From: Magicicada septendecula
Taxonomy: Eukaryota; Arthropoda; Insecta; Hemiptera; Cicadidae
Direction of reading: 5' to 3'
DNA length: 64,000 nt
Assembly: GCA_034769895.1 (NCBI GenBank)
Contig: CM068372.1
Span: 385,980,282-386,044,281, forward strand
This document shows positions 44,725 through 56,379 of the stretch, piece by piece (position 1 is the stretch's first letter; each line of letters begins with the position of its first letter). Made by a program: the position numbers and the translations under genes. A model generated the notes under the pieces. It was not told where the DNA came from. It saw only the letters and a program-made list of their open reading frames with translations, and made no database searches.

Positions 44725-45360
44725 AGCCCGTAATCAACGGTTGTTCAAAATTTTTAGAATGATCTGATTGGCTGAAACATTCTCCCTTCTACTTAAAACT
44801 TAGTTACCTCATTCCGTGAGAACGAAAAATAATTCCCACAGTCCGAGAATTATTATTATTTTTAATATTCTGGAATACACCGGAACCAATTGTCGGTCAG
44901 ATGTCCGGTTGCAATTTGTATTGCGATTATCTTGGCCGCAAGCCAAGTTATGCTTAATCTAACATATATATTTGATTCGTAATTTTTACAATTATAACAT
45001 ATCCAAATCTGAACTTCCTAGCTCACTTACTATTAATATTTCGGTAAACATTTTGGCTATTTTGGATTTTGCCTATATTTATTTGTTTCCGAAATATTAA
45101 TGTTTTAAAGTTAGGGCGTGTCCCTAATTTATAACGGTGCGTGTGCGTGGTTACATAACGCCAACGGAACATATCCGCTGTGCGTTTACAATTGTTTGGA
45201 ATGCTCGCTACAGCGCGAGATATGGTTCTATTGATTTAAATTAATTTTATATTTGATTTTTAAAACTCTCTACATATAACCCCAAATCTATGGGATTTGG
45301 TACGTTATAATATATATAGTGTTTTTTACAATAAAAATAAATTTAGATATGTATTCAACA
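44725..45360. other. No gene recognised
   Basis: AT-rich; nothing assignable. Confidence 0.4.
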
Positions 45361-45370
45361 TTTTTATACA

Positions 45371-45960
45371 GTCATCATCATCATCACTCCAAGGACTAGG
45401 CCTTAGACCTGTTCCAGAACCCATCTCCTCCTCGTCTACCGGCATCTCTCTTCCCAGTAGGGTGATAACCCAAAGCAGCCACAGGTAGATTGATATCAGG
45501 CGTGCGATTCAAGTATTCTCACCATCTCCTCATTGGTCTTCAGTCTTCTGGTGCAATGATACAATGTTTAAATCACGTCTAATTACCTCGTTCCTTCTTC
45601 GATCCAAGAGAGAACAACCTTGCGTCGCTATTAGAAGTTTCATTTCGGGTGCTTTAATCCCATTTTACCTTGAATCACTAGCATACAGGAATGTGGAGAC
45701 GGCCACAGCTTTATAAAACTTCATTCGGGTATCCTTCCGTGTTTTATTTTTAGGTACGTATGAATCGTCACACAGATGCGTCTAAATTTTGTTAGCTTAT
45801 TATCCCAATCAATATGAGATATTACAACCCAGGTAATTAGAATGACTAACCTGATCCAAAATCTGATTATTCACGACTGTCTTAATTCTTATAGAATACC
45901 TGCCCTGAAATGCCATCATTTTAGATTTCGATTTTGATATATATATATTGCAAGGTAACA
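45371..45960 (-). pseudogene. RTE-like LINE 3' fragment with GAT tail
   Basis: Minus strand reads KSKMMAFQGRYSIRIKTVVN, NQILDQVSHSNYLGCNISY (45809-45930), then degraded C-terminal text. It ends with CTAGTCCTTGGAG followed by GATGATGATGATG (plus-strand CATCATCATCATC at 45371). It has the same end structure as the copy at 20330-21064. Confidence 0.7.
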
Positions 45961-46254
45961 GGTTCGAGCCCAGACCAGACTTGCAGAAAAGAATGCACAA
46001 TTAGTGAAAATTTAATACATTTATTGTTCCTTCTTGTACAATTAATATTAAAATATTCTTTAAACGTTTTATATACAATTAACTTGTTGTTGTTACAAAT
46101 TTTACTTGAAATGTCTTTTGACAAATGCTTCCTTGCTTTACACAAATTTATGAATTTATTCAAATGCTCAAAAATCTTCTTTTATTAAACAAATTATTTC
46201 AGAATTAATGCTCTTTAATGTGCTCTCTAAAATTTTACAATTTGAGAATGATTT

Positions 46255-46660
46255 AAATTTGTGTTTCCCTGTTTGGTCGTCCTCTCAGTCCTCCCGATCG
46301 ACGATCTCGATCCGGTCTCCAGCGATCCGTCGTCTTGGTCCACGCTCCAGCAATCGCCTCCAGGTAGTGCCTTGCTCAAGGTCTCCGCATTCCAGTCGCT
46401 ACGATCAGCAAACGATGCCCAGGAACGGTAGTTGACTATCTCAGACTCCGTGCTAGTTTCCCGTTGACAATCGCCGCTCACTCGACCCTACGGACCCAAG
46501 GACGTCTGGAATTAGCGTCGTCTGGAATCGCTTCCCACTGCGACCACCTTCGCTGACGAACTTTCAGAGAGACTTCAGAGAGGTATCACAGACTTTCAGA
46601 GAGACAGAGAGAGTTCAAAGAAGACTGGCTGGTCCTTTTATAATGCCGTGGAATCTAAAG
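46255..46660 (-). other. GC-rich, non-coding block with minus-strand TATA box
   Basis: A GC-rich island in AT-rich surroundings, including a short CAGAGAGACTT-type internal repeat and a minus-strand TATAAAAG (46635-46642). It looks like an LTR or promoter segment. No TG...CA ends or partner were identified. Confidence 0.3.
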
Positions 46661-47132
46661 CACTGCGTTGCTGAGTGACGTCACCGCCGCAATGCGCGTA
46701 GGCGTCGTTTCAAATTACTTCAATGTAATTCGTAGCGGCCACGTGTTTCCAACTTACTCTGTCTTATTCTAGAACACACCTTGTAGCATATGAATATATT
46801 TCCCTAATATTCTATTCGTTATTCACATTACACAGCACATCACTCATATGTAAAATTATATTTTCATGGTTCTAAATTGTCTTATTTTCTAATTTTCTTC
46901 TATTAATTCTAATTATTTTATTAATATTACTTATTTTAAGAATTCATTTACTCATTGAGACACCTATAATAGCTGAAACTCATTATTCTTTATATTCATC
47001 TATATTGAGACCATTTGTCACGTTGGAATATATATAGTAAAGTGTTTAATTTTATTTACATGCGAAAAGTGTTAGTGGGATCTGCATTACAAGGCTTACA
47101 ACCTTCTAGTTCACTAACGTATATATAACCGT

Positions 47133-47211
47133 CTAAATTTTACGAGCGCTATTAGTTTTATCTCACCTTCTGGCTAGGTGAGATAAAACTAATAGCGCTC
47201 GTGAAATTTAG
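47133..47211. repeat. Near-perfect 36-bp inverted repeat (hairpin)
   Basis: Arm 47133-47168 (begins CTAAATTTTACGAGCGC) and arm 47176-47211 (ends GCGCTCGTGAAATTTAG) pair over 36 positions with a single G-T wobble, around the 7-base loop TCTGGCT. An outer CTTCTAGTT / AACTAGAAG pair at about 47103 and 47239 extends the symmetry. It could be a foldback element core or a small-RNA precursor. Confidence 0.85.
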
Positions 47212-47214
47212 ATA

Positions 47215-47680
47215 CCAGTCACTAGAGATTAGTTTATAACTAGAAGACGTGGTTAAAACGTGGTGTAAAATCAAAAGCGCTTATCAGACTAACACGCTTA
47301 TATAATGCTTAGTACAAAAGAAAACTTTAATTTTTTCCATTTTCGTTTTCCTTTATTAGCTGAAGCAACGATAATTTTATAAGACCCTTGTAATTAGGTT
47401 TATTCCTTGTTCATCATTTATATTAATTAATTTTTTGTTGTTTTGCATTAACAAAGTTTTTGCATGTCCTCGTTCTAAGTTTCCACGTTTCTATTCTCAC
47501 AGCAACAGTAACTAAAACAAACGTAAACATTTTGTTTGTCAAATAAAATTTAACACCTTCAGATTACTGTCATATGTGATTAAATAAATATATAAATAAA
47601 ACTTGTAGACAAATTAAATAAATGTATTTATTTATTATATACGGAAATATGTAAGTAGTAATTAAATAAATAATTAAATA
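47215..47680. other. No gene recognised
   Basis: AT-rich spacer between the hairpin and the mariner-like element. Confidence 0.4.
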
Positions 47681-47684
47681 TAAA

Positions 47685-48588
47685 CGAGGATCAGTTGAAA
47701 AGTTCGGGGAGCGACATCTATAGCTCAGTGGTAGAACTAAAATCTTTCGTGTGCTGCAAGACATATGTTTCGCGTGAACACCTGTTGATTTCCAGGTATA
47801 TCTTTCAATTTATTCACCTTTTATGAGCTGCTTGAAATGTTTCTGTCACGCGTGTTTTTAAAATGCACAAAACTAAAAATCGTGTTTTAATGAATTCTCT
47901 GTTAAAATCGTTTTAGCGCCAATGGAAAATCAAAACAAAATTGTAAATTTGTTAGGAGATGCTGCGCTTTCAGAAACAACGGTAAGTGGGGCATACGCGA
48001 GTTTAAACGTGGCCGTACAAGCACAGAGGACTATCCCAGCAGTGGACGTCCAAAAAGTGCAACAAAAATGGCATTATTAAAAAAATTTCATAGAATTTTG
48101 GAAGACCGCAGATTGAGGAGTGGATGACGTTGCTGAAATCATAGGCATCTCATATGAGCGTGTGCAACATACTTTAACTCAAGAACTTGGTGTGAAAAAG
48201 CGTGTGAAATGGCTGCGGCATCTGGAGTTGTTTCATTTTTTTGTCCAGCGCGACCACGTTTTCAGTGCTCGTACGACCACATTTAAACTCAAGTGCGTAC
48301 TTACAAACCGTTGATTTTAAAGTCGCGCATCTCCTGACATATTTGCAATTTTGTTTTGAATTTACATTGGCGGTAAACGAAGAATCACCACGATCTTTGA
48401 TTTTGTGCGTTTTTCAAAACACGCGTGACACGTTAATTTTCAGCAGCTTATAAACAATGAATAAATTGATAGATAGATTTGGAAATTAACAGGAGTTCAC
48501 ATAAAATAAAAATATTGCAGCACACGAAAAATTTTGTTTTATCTATAAGTTACAGTTGTCGCTCCACGAAATTTTCAACTGACCCTTG
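47685..48588 (+). mobile_element. Mariner-like element, internally deleted
   Basis: Inverted ends of about 30 bp: left GATCAGTTGAAAAGTTCGGG then GAGCGACA, right TGTCGCTCCACGAAATTTTC then AACTGACCC. A second paired block, TTTCGTGTGCTGCAA against TTGCAGCACACGAAA, lies further in. Between them only the transposase N-terminal DNA-binding part survives: RGRTSTEDYPSSGRPKSATK, then VDDVAEIIGISYERVQHTLT and QELGVKKRVKWL in other frames. The DDD catalytic region is missing, so it can only be a non-autonomous derivative. Confidence 0.8.
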
Positions 48589-48589
48589 C

Positions 48590-51000
48590 ACACATATACA
48601 TAAAGGGATAGACAGGGAGAGGTAGAAAAACAGGTGGGTTTGGAGATTTTAATACTTATGTAGTTAATAGACAATCCTAGTCACACATTTCACAGAATTC
48701 ACTGCAATGACTAAAGTTTAACCTCTGTGACAAACAGTGATCGTGCGCCTGGACCATAGGAGACTAAGAGTGTGACGATTGTAAAAGCCGTGTGATAAAG
48801 GATTCTCTATACAGCTTTCTTTTTTAGCCAAACTAAGACTTGGAAGGGGCTGGTGAATTCACAATTGGAGATACAATCATTATCACCATGAATTGTGCGG
48901 ATTACCTGATGCTACTGGCGAAAAACGATGTAACTCTTCAACACATGGTGCACAGACTGGTCGAAACTACAAAGAACTGTGGAATTAAAATAATATGCAC
49001 AGGTCGCGACTAGCGTGAATTGTAAAATAAAAAGAGTCGATCGCGTTTAGTGGTGGGCACCAGGTCGCGGCGTGGCGTGAAGTGCTTTGTGATGTTTGGT
49101 AATAATTTTGGAATTTTTGACGACTTCTCCAGAAGGATTGATGTTTTATTGTGACGATTTAATAAGCCTAAATCCCACAAAATAAACAAAAATTTTATAA
49201 TACTAATATTAGCTTTAATAAGGTACAAATGAACCCTTCTCCATGCCCCAAACCGGTAGTAACCTGCCGATTTGCCAATGTAGCAGTTAATAAATTTAGA
49301 TTTGAGAAACTAAATAAATCCGTAACTACCCCTAGTCACATAAAAGAGTAATCAAAGTAAAGAGCGATGTCATTAAGTTGTAAGCGAATTAAAGGAAAAT
49401 AATTAATATTAAGTGAGAACTACTTTTACGCTGAGAAGCTACCCGTGCGCGGACAGCCTCTTCACCCCTATAGTTAGCCAGTTCAGTTGTATCTCAGACT
49501 CCGCTGCTGATACAGCGTACAAAAGTATGTAGTCAATATTAAAAACCTATAAACGAGGAGAAGCTTGTGTGAGATAGCCGGATGATGTAAAAATGTCGAA
49601 AATGACGTGAGTGTATGACAGTGATATCTCTGTAACAAACTAACATCACCTAAATGTGATGTTAAACTTTTAACATCTAACTGTTAACCGTAAGTAATAT
49701 GTGCGGTACAACAATGTGAATACCAGGGAAAGTTACAACCCAAAACCTACCACAAGAATCTACAGACCCAACAGACGACTCATCTTTAGGAATGACCGCA
49801 GATTTCACCAAAACACGATAGCCAGAAGATCTCCAAGACACCCTGCACAACCGATAGAAGCGCCGATTCGCCGACGATGTTACACACAGGTGACACGGAA
49901 GTTCAACTTCCGTGGTTCAGAACTTAACTTAAAATAATACATGATAGACACTTAATTAACCAATGAAAGTAAAGTAAAACACGAAAGACTGACTTAATTA
50001 CCATAAAATTGTAATTTCATGCTTAGTAATAATATGTGTTAAGTTTAAGGCTTTTATGAATATAACACGTTAAAGTTAAATAAGCCCATTCTTCAGATGG
50101 CACAAAATAAAGATTATAATTTTAATCTTTATATACTGAAACAAACTACTCGGATCCGAGGGCAGTACAAGCTATGATAACTCATTAATTACTCTAATTC
50201 TATTTGTACAAGAGGTGCAAATGTTTTTATTTTTAATATACTCATTACTAAATTTCTTCGCAGATGTTAATACATTATGTAATAAAAAGATGTCATGGTC
50301 CAAAAAGGTGAGTGAATAAATCTACAAACCCCTGTCAATATTCCTCAATTCACGGGATCCTATTTAACATTTGTTTACTTTCCAGTTATTTATGAGTTTG
50401 TTAAGATTATGGCAGCCTGTTTAATTGACCTGAGCCAATTAACCAGGTTCTCGATATTATAACGACGAGACGTTATATTATAACCTGTTGATGAGGATTT
50501 ATCCTTGGAACGCGTTGTTTTCGGAAGTTTTGAAGAAGCCACAAGACGGTGAGTAACCAAGTGTTTACAAATTCGACAATTAAATACTTATACACGTGAC
50601 TTGGAGACTATATTATAATGAATAACATACACAAATCAAGTCGAAAATATCAATCGTTGCCTAAAATCATGAATTACAAAACTTTTATGAATATTTATTT
50701 TCTAAATTTTACTTTCATAAATGTCCCGACTATTTTTCTTGATGAATTTTTAGCACGACAGTGACATTAACGAGGCGGATACAATAAAATATAGAGTAGA
50801 AATGTATTGTACCAGCGGGATAGCTAAGAAGGTGTAGAGAGTACAGTTTATGCGTACTACACCGTAAGGAAGACAATCTAGCTAGCACTGCTCTTCAGGC
50901 AACAGTTATTTTTTTGATTTGTTTTTTCCTCTGTAGATGTCTACACGACAAAACGACCTAGAGACTGACAAATGCACTTCAGTAATATGGTGCCGTCCGG
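48590..51000. other. No gene recognised; two small perfect hairpins
   Basis: TAACATCAC-CTAAAT-GTGATGTTA at 49641-49664 and CACGGAAGTT-C-AACTTCCGTG at 49894-49914. A 78-codon plus ORF (49701-49937) has no recognised motif. Confidence 0.4.
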
Positions 51001-51002
51001 TA

Positions 51003-51493
51003 ATATGTAGCCGTTTATTATAGTTTTTGCAGTCACTCGTTAGGAAACACTATCACAAGACAGTCAGCTAAGAGTTAACGCCGTTATTGATGTTCTCATT
51101 GGTCCAAAGCGCTAGACACTAGGTGACACAAAAGCACCTTTGCCCAAATCGGGTGCGGCTGTGTGCCGCTCTTGATTTGGCTGCCGACAACAATAGGAAA
51201 CGAGATGCCATTATGAATCCACTCGAGAAGAGTATATGAATCCACGTGTCAAAGAAAAAATAAAAACAGAAGAGAAAAGGAATGTATATAGGTACAAATG
51301 AAGAGGCAGTGTTGATGAACGTATGAGGGAAAACACGAAGAAAGTACACGTAAAACAGTGATTTTAAGGCTTAAATTTAAAGAAAAAATGTGAAACTTGA
51401 AAGGAGAAATTACTAAAAGATTTTAGTTAGTAGTTAGAATTTTGTCTTAGCGTAGTTAGTATTTTGTACATTGAGTGTCATTTGTCATTGTAA
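51003..51493 (-). repeat. Dispersed repeat, minus copy
   Basis: Reverse-complement match to 39440-39990, continuing into the 227-bp segment described next. Confidence 0.7.
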
Positions 51494-51720
51494 TTGTAAA
51501 ATATAAAAATGTTTTTTTGAAAAAGATATTTTATTTAGTGTGTTGTTTCTCACGTTAATTTTAATATTTATTCACCGCCCTAAACTCGAGCAACAGCTGT
51601 ACGCGCCGTAACCACTGATTTGCTAAGCCGCAGGACATCCGCGTCGTATTTGATGAGGTTACTGACTGAGTCTTCTATCAAGAAGTCACCAACTCCTTTC
51701 AAGTTTATCTTGGCTAACAA
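51494..51720 (+). repeat. Direct repeat flanking the small Helitron, left copy
   Basis: Starts TTGTAAAATATAAAAATG and ends CTTGGCTAACAA. It matches 52830-53047 along its length (GAAAAAGATATTTTATTTAG, GAGGTTACTGACTGA, TCTATCAAGAAGTCACCAAC). Confidence 0.85.
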
Positions 51721-52829
51721 TCAATATATATACAAAACTCAAAGTCTGAGGATTTATGGGTACTGAATACAAATCCACACCTTTGCACCGATTGCCACAA
51801 AATTTTGCACAGGTAACCTTTGACACAAGGCGATAAACACTATCTAATTTGGAATTTGATATTTTGGCCCGTTCGCACGATTTAGGCCCTTTTAATTATG
51901 CTTTTTCGTTGACGAGTATAAAGATGTCAACATCACCATGGAGACCAGAATTAATTACCATAGTAAGAAGTAAATAAACAAATGATATTTAACGGCATCG
52001 AAACTGTACCTTTATCCGTTCCTGCAGTTTTTAATGTTTCTATATGCGATTGTATCAACATATTTTGTATACAGGTACGTCTATATACGGCGTATTTAGT
52101 AATTGCCTTAAATGATTATAAAATTTATGTTTATACGTATTTCTGATGATCCAATGGATAAGTAATGACATATATTAAATACTACTACTAAAGATGTCAA
52201 CAACACTATGGAGACCAGAATTAATTACCATAGTAACAAATAAATAAACAGAAGCTATTTAGCGGCATCGGAACTATACATTTTTCCATTCCTGCGATAC
52301 ATTTTCGATGTTTTATATAATATGCGATTGTCTCGATACATTACGATATTGAAAAGAAGAACTGTACTATTTGTAAATTGTCCTTTTACTTAAGGCAAAG
52401 CGAAAATACGTGCTGTTTTTATTTGTGAGGTTAGGTGACGGTTTTTCGTTTTTCGTTTTTAGTTTACTGCTGAAATAAATAAAACCATGGTTGAGGAAAA
52501 CATAACTTTTAATGTGTTATACAATGCTTCTAACACAGTAACACTTAAAGAATTTAGCGTTTTTGATTTAACAGGTACTTTATAAATATATCCAAAGGCT
52601 TTATAAACGTTTACTTTTAAATCTCCAAAGGCTGTTGCACCAACATACTAATTTAGCACAAGTTAAAATAGTACAAGTGTTGAAAACAGTTTTGGAGAGA
52701 ATTTGACTAATGAGTACAAAATTGTTATACGAGCTGACGGAACGCCAAATAGACATAGACAATAAAAATTATATTAAAATAATTATTAAAAGTCCAATAT
52801 TTGCGTGCGAAGCCGCGGGTAACAGCTAG
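51721..52829 (+). mobile_element. Non-autonomous Helitron
   Basis: 1109 bp starting TCAATATATATACAAAACTC and ending GAAGCCGCGGGTAACAGCTAG, inserted between A and T. 5'-TC and 3'-CTAG ends and an A/T target are the Helitron signature. No coding. It contains an internal direct duplication 270 bp apart (51921 and 52191: GAGACCAGAATTAATTACCA). Confidence 0.7.
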
Positions 52830-53047
52830 TTGTAAAATATGAATTTTGTTTTGAAAAAGATATTTTATTTAGCGTAATGTTTTTTACTTTAATTTTAATA
52901 AATATGTATTCACCGTCCTAAACTTGAGCAATAGCTGTACGCCACTGATTTGCTAAGCCGCTGGACACCCGCGTATTTGATGAGGTTACTGACTGACTCT
53001 TCTATCAAGAAGTCACCAACTCCTTCCAAGTCTTGCTTGGCTAACAA
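52830..53047 (+). repeat. Direct repeat flanking the small Helitron, right copy
   Basis: Second copy of 51494-51720, differing by scattered substitutions and small deletions. Confidence 0.85.
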
Positions 53048-53221
53048 TTCTCTGTATAAATTAAAGTGCATGCAGCATCCTTGTCACAAACCTCCACACT
53101 CTTGGCATCCCTTTGTCTGTCCACTGTTCATCGCAGATACAGGTTGAGGTTTACCTTTACTAAGCTAACCTAACTTACATCCAAACCTATCTAAAGTAAA
53201 TAGACACTTAAAAGTTTCACA

Positions 53222-53356
53222 ATTTATTCTTAACCTCTGACAATTTTTTTAGCCAATTAGGCTATTTTCAAAGAGCTGCTGAGAACAACTATTTGCTAGA
53301 AGGCCTTTGAGAATAGCTTAATAGGCTTAAACAATTGTCCGAGGTTAGGAATAAAT
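53222..53356. repeat. Foldback, two 56-bp arms
   Basis: Left arm 53222-53277 and right arm 53301-53356 are inverted copies with few mismatches (ATTTATTCTTAACCTC against GAGGTTAGGAATAAAT; GGCTATTTTCAAAG against CTTTGAGAATAGC), spacer 23 bp. Confidence 0.8.
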
Positions 53357-53754
53357 TCTAAAGCTACCGAGTGTTTGTGTGTGTGTTTTTTTTTAAACTT
53401 CCGTAGTACTATGTTTCACCAAGTGCCCAAACGAGTTTTCAGTCAATATTGTGAAGGAGGCGGATGAACATCTGATATGACAAAAGACAATAACGAATGT
53501 TATGAAGTTATAAGTAAAATTGACATTACAGCAACAATTTTAGAACAAACGTAACAATAATTGTGGCAGTAAATTATACACGTGAGCTTAAGAGAACGCG
53601 AGCGAGTGTGTTAGTACACGGGCAAATTATGTCATACGCGGCAATGAACAGAATTTACGATGACAAAGTAGGAGTTTCAAAATTTGATAACGTTAATTAT
53701 ATTTTAGCAGCACGCGGCAATTCGAGGGCAAAAGGGAGCAGCGGAGGTATGCAA

Positions 53755-53764
53755 GGTAAGGAGA

Positions 53765-53850
<86 letters not shown>
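53755..53850 (+). repeat. GA dinucleotide microsatellite
   Basis: About 40 GA units; Ser/Leu- and Arg/Glu-repeat ORFs on both strands derive from it. Confidence 0.95.
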
Positions 53851-53851
<1 letters not shown>

Positions 53852-54301
53852 AGGGAGAGACGTTGGAGACCATTCGTCTTTGTTTAACGTGTCTGTGTGG
53901 GAGTACAGCGGAGTGCACATGTACGTATTCCCCAGGAAACACCCATTCATTGTTCTCTGCTTCCCAAGGTTTGTTTCCGTTTGATCAAAGCAATTAATTA
54001 CACTGACAAACTGTGCATTAGACTACCCGTACCCTTAACTACGTTGCTGCTGTTGCTAGACAAACTGTTAACACTCAGTAGAAAGCGTCAACACAAGCCA
54101 ACCAGCTACGTGCACTACTTCCTTTTGTGCGTGACATTGTAAGAAACTAAGATTTTTTGTTTCAAAATCCCCCTAGCTGTATATAATAATTATTACGAAA
54201 ACTGACTTACAATAAAAATGAGAGACAAATCATTCATTTTAACGATTATTACATTGTCGTCCTCGTCATCATCATCATCATCATCATTTTCTCCTTCTTT
54301 A

Positions 54302-54846
54302 TCTCCTTGATCGTCGTATGGTACAGTGGAAAACAAAACACAAGACACCAATTAAGTCGCCAAACACCAGTTTTAATTGATTTCAATTAACAGATTGAAA
54401 TCAATAAGGTATTCGACAAGATTATACTCGTACAATAATTCAAGTTAATCTGTCCACACAAATAATAATGTCAACTATAAATAATCCCGCACTACAATCA
54501 CTAATACGGCACTTCATACGCACAGTGTAAATCGCCCGACAATAACTGAAACTGAGCGGCATGTGTGGGCTATTTATAGTCTGCAGGCTTCCATAATATG
54601 CGTGCTTAACAAGGACTTAAAAATTCGAGAGGATATTTCAGCGTGCCCTTGACAGAAACACGCACCGTTGGGTTGGTTAAGAAGCTTGTAGAACAACACT
54701 ATCGAATGTACGAGAATGTTCCGTATTACGCAATACTGCCTCGATACTGTGACGCATGTTAAGTGTCACGTACGCTCACGAACATTACAGCTGGACTCTG
54801 CTGGGATATCCGAGAAACATGTAGAACGTTCTGTAATAGCGTAACA
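54302..54846 (-). repeat. Solo LTR, copy F
   Basis: Minus orientation. The 5' end is the plus-strand GCGTAACA ending at 54846. It shares CAGCAGAGTCCAGCTGTAAT (minus strand) with copy B and has a minus TATAAATA (54571-54578). The last dozen bases of the 3' end (TGTTACGAC side) are missing. Confidence 0.7.
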
Positions 54847-54851
54847 GTATC

Positions 54852-54884
<33 letters not shown>

Positions 54885-54946
54885 TCTTCTTCTTCTTCTT
54901 CTTCTTCTTCTTCTTCTTCTTCTTCTTCTTCTTCTTCTTCTTCTTC
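54852..54946 (+). repeat. TTG then TTC trinucleotide microsatellite
   Basis: About 10 TTG units followed by about 21 TTC units. The TTC part is probably the GAA tail of the minus-strand LINE that follows. Confidence 0.9.
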
Positions 54947-56060
54947 AGCCTTCCTCTTCCGGCTCTTTTTTCATGTTCTTCCTCTCACTTTTCACCTTTC
55001 TCTTATTTTTCTTTTATTCACCTTCTTTTCTACTTCCTCATCGTTTCAAGTATTAGACTGTCTTCCACGTGTTCCCGAACCTACATTCTTCTTGATATAA
55101 CTCTTCTACTTCTTTTTCTATAGTGCCACAGCTCGGGGTCAAACCTTAGCCTCCATAATCACCCGCCTGTATTTTTCCCTGTCCTTGGCGATTAATGTTT
55201 ACCGTTTTATTTTAAGTAAAGTATCAGTATACCTTGCCACTGTCTCGGTCAACCAACGCCTGGGTCTTCCTACAAGCCTTCTACCCTTGATCTCACTAAA
55301 TAGTATCTTCCTAGGTATTCGATTGCCTTCCATCCTAACGATGTGCCCTGAACATTGCAATGTATACAATCGGATGGTGGTGGCAAGGTAACTGTCTTTA
55401 TATAAATTGTATAGTTCCTCATTGTGACGTATTCTCTATATCCCACTGACTTGGACTGATCCATTTATTCTCCTCAAAATTCCCCTTTCAAAGGTACTGA
55501 CTATGTTAGCGGCTCGTTTATTCAGATTCCAAGTCTCGCTGCCATTTGTTGTCACAGGTATTATTATTTCGGCTGTACAATGTTTACACATTTTCCGCAA
55601 CCAAAGATTACAGAAGTTATTGAATTCTTATATTCCACTGATGCTTGTCCATCCAAAGGTCTTCTTGAATTTCTCCATTCTCCAATATAGTCTGAATTTC
55701 GTCTTTCCAGGTGATAGGTGGTCTTCCTCTTTTCCTTCTTCCTGGTGAGGTCCATTCCATAACTCTCCTTGCCAATCTTTCCGGTAACATTTTTTTCTTG
55801 TGTCCATACCATTGTATTTTTGTTTGTTTGGATAAAATCAACAATTGAATTTTTTACATTCATTCTGTCCTTAATGACTTCATTTCTAATTTTCTCTTGC
55901 CGAACGTCTCCAAAAGTCCACCTCTACTGTCATTAATTTTGTTCTTGTGTGTTCAGTATTCCAGTGTTCTTGTGTTCAGTAGTCCAAACTTCTGAGCCGT
56001 AATTCATGATACTTCTCACAATGGTTTTAAATATTTTGGTTCTAGTTTCTGCTGTAATTT
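54947..56060 (-). pseudogene. LINE C-terminal fragments, at least two copies or a rearranged one
   Basis: From high to low coordinates on the minus strand: KIFKTIVRSIMNYGSEVW (about 56000), QWYGHKKKMLPERLARRVME and GRRKRGRPPITWKDEIQTIL (55617-55800), a second similar end NRIPRKILFSEIKGRRLVGR and PRRWLTETVARYTDTLL (about 55220-55330), then IAKDREKYRRVIMEAKV and stop (about 55145-55190). Two successive LINE-type C-termini suggest nested or tandem fragments. Confidence 0.7.
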
Positions 56061-56379
56061 GCTTATCCCACAGGATTGCATTTAATATAGATATACCAAT
56101 TTTTCCAAATTAATTCTGGATTGTATTCCTTTGTCTTGCTACCGATTTAATCATACAGTCGTATATTGTGATCTTGGACTGACGGTGGATATTCCTTGTC
56201 TGGAATGTAGCTGTCAACGAAGCATATGCCCATATGCCCTTGGTATACCAACATGTCGCTTTCCACTAGACTCACATCTCAAGGCGTGTAATTTGTAATC
56301 TCCGATTTTGTGTACGTTTCATGCGTTCGCACCTTCTGCTGCTAGTCTTCTTCTACGAAGATTCTATACGTATTTCTTT

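Larger units (their letters stand above)
53050..54300. other. No gene; foldback and GA microsatellite inside
   Basis: Holds the inverted repeat at 53222-53356, a GA run at about 53755-53850 and a CAT-repeat (TCATCATCATC) near 54265. The 144-codon plus ORF at 53563-53997 is mostly the GA run. Confidence 0.5.

Noticed and set aside
45957-45975. B-box-like GGTTCGAGCCC, possible tRNA or SINE
   Set aside because: No A box at the right distance and no cloverleaf; only a lone match.
47712-47735. tRNA A-box-like TAGCTCAGTGGTAGAAC
   Set aside because: It lies in the terminal repeat of the mariner-like element; no anticodon arm, T arm or acceptor pairing follows.
53563-53997. 144-codon ORF with Arg/Glu repeats
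   Set aside because: Most of it is the GA microsatellite; the N-terminal 60 codons show no known motif.
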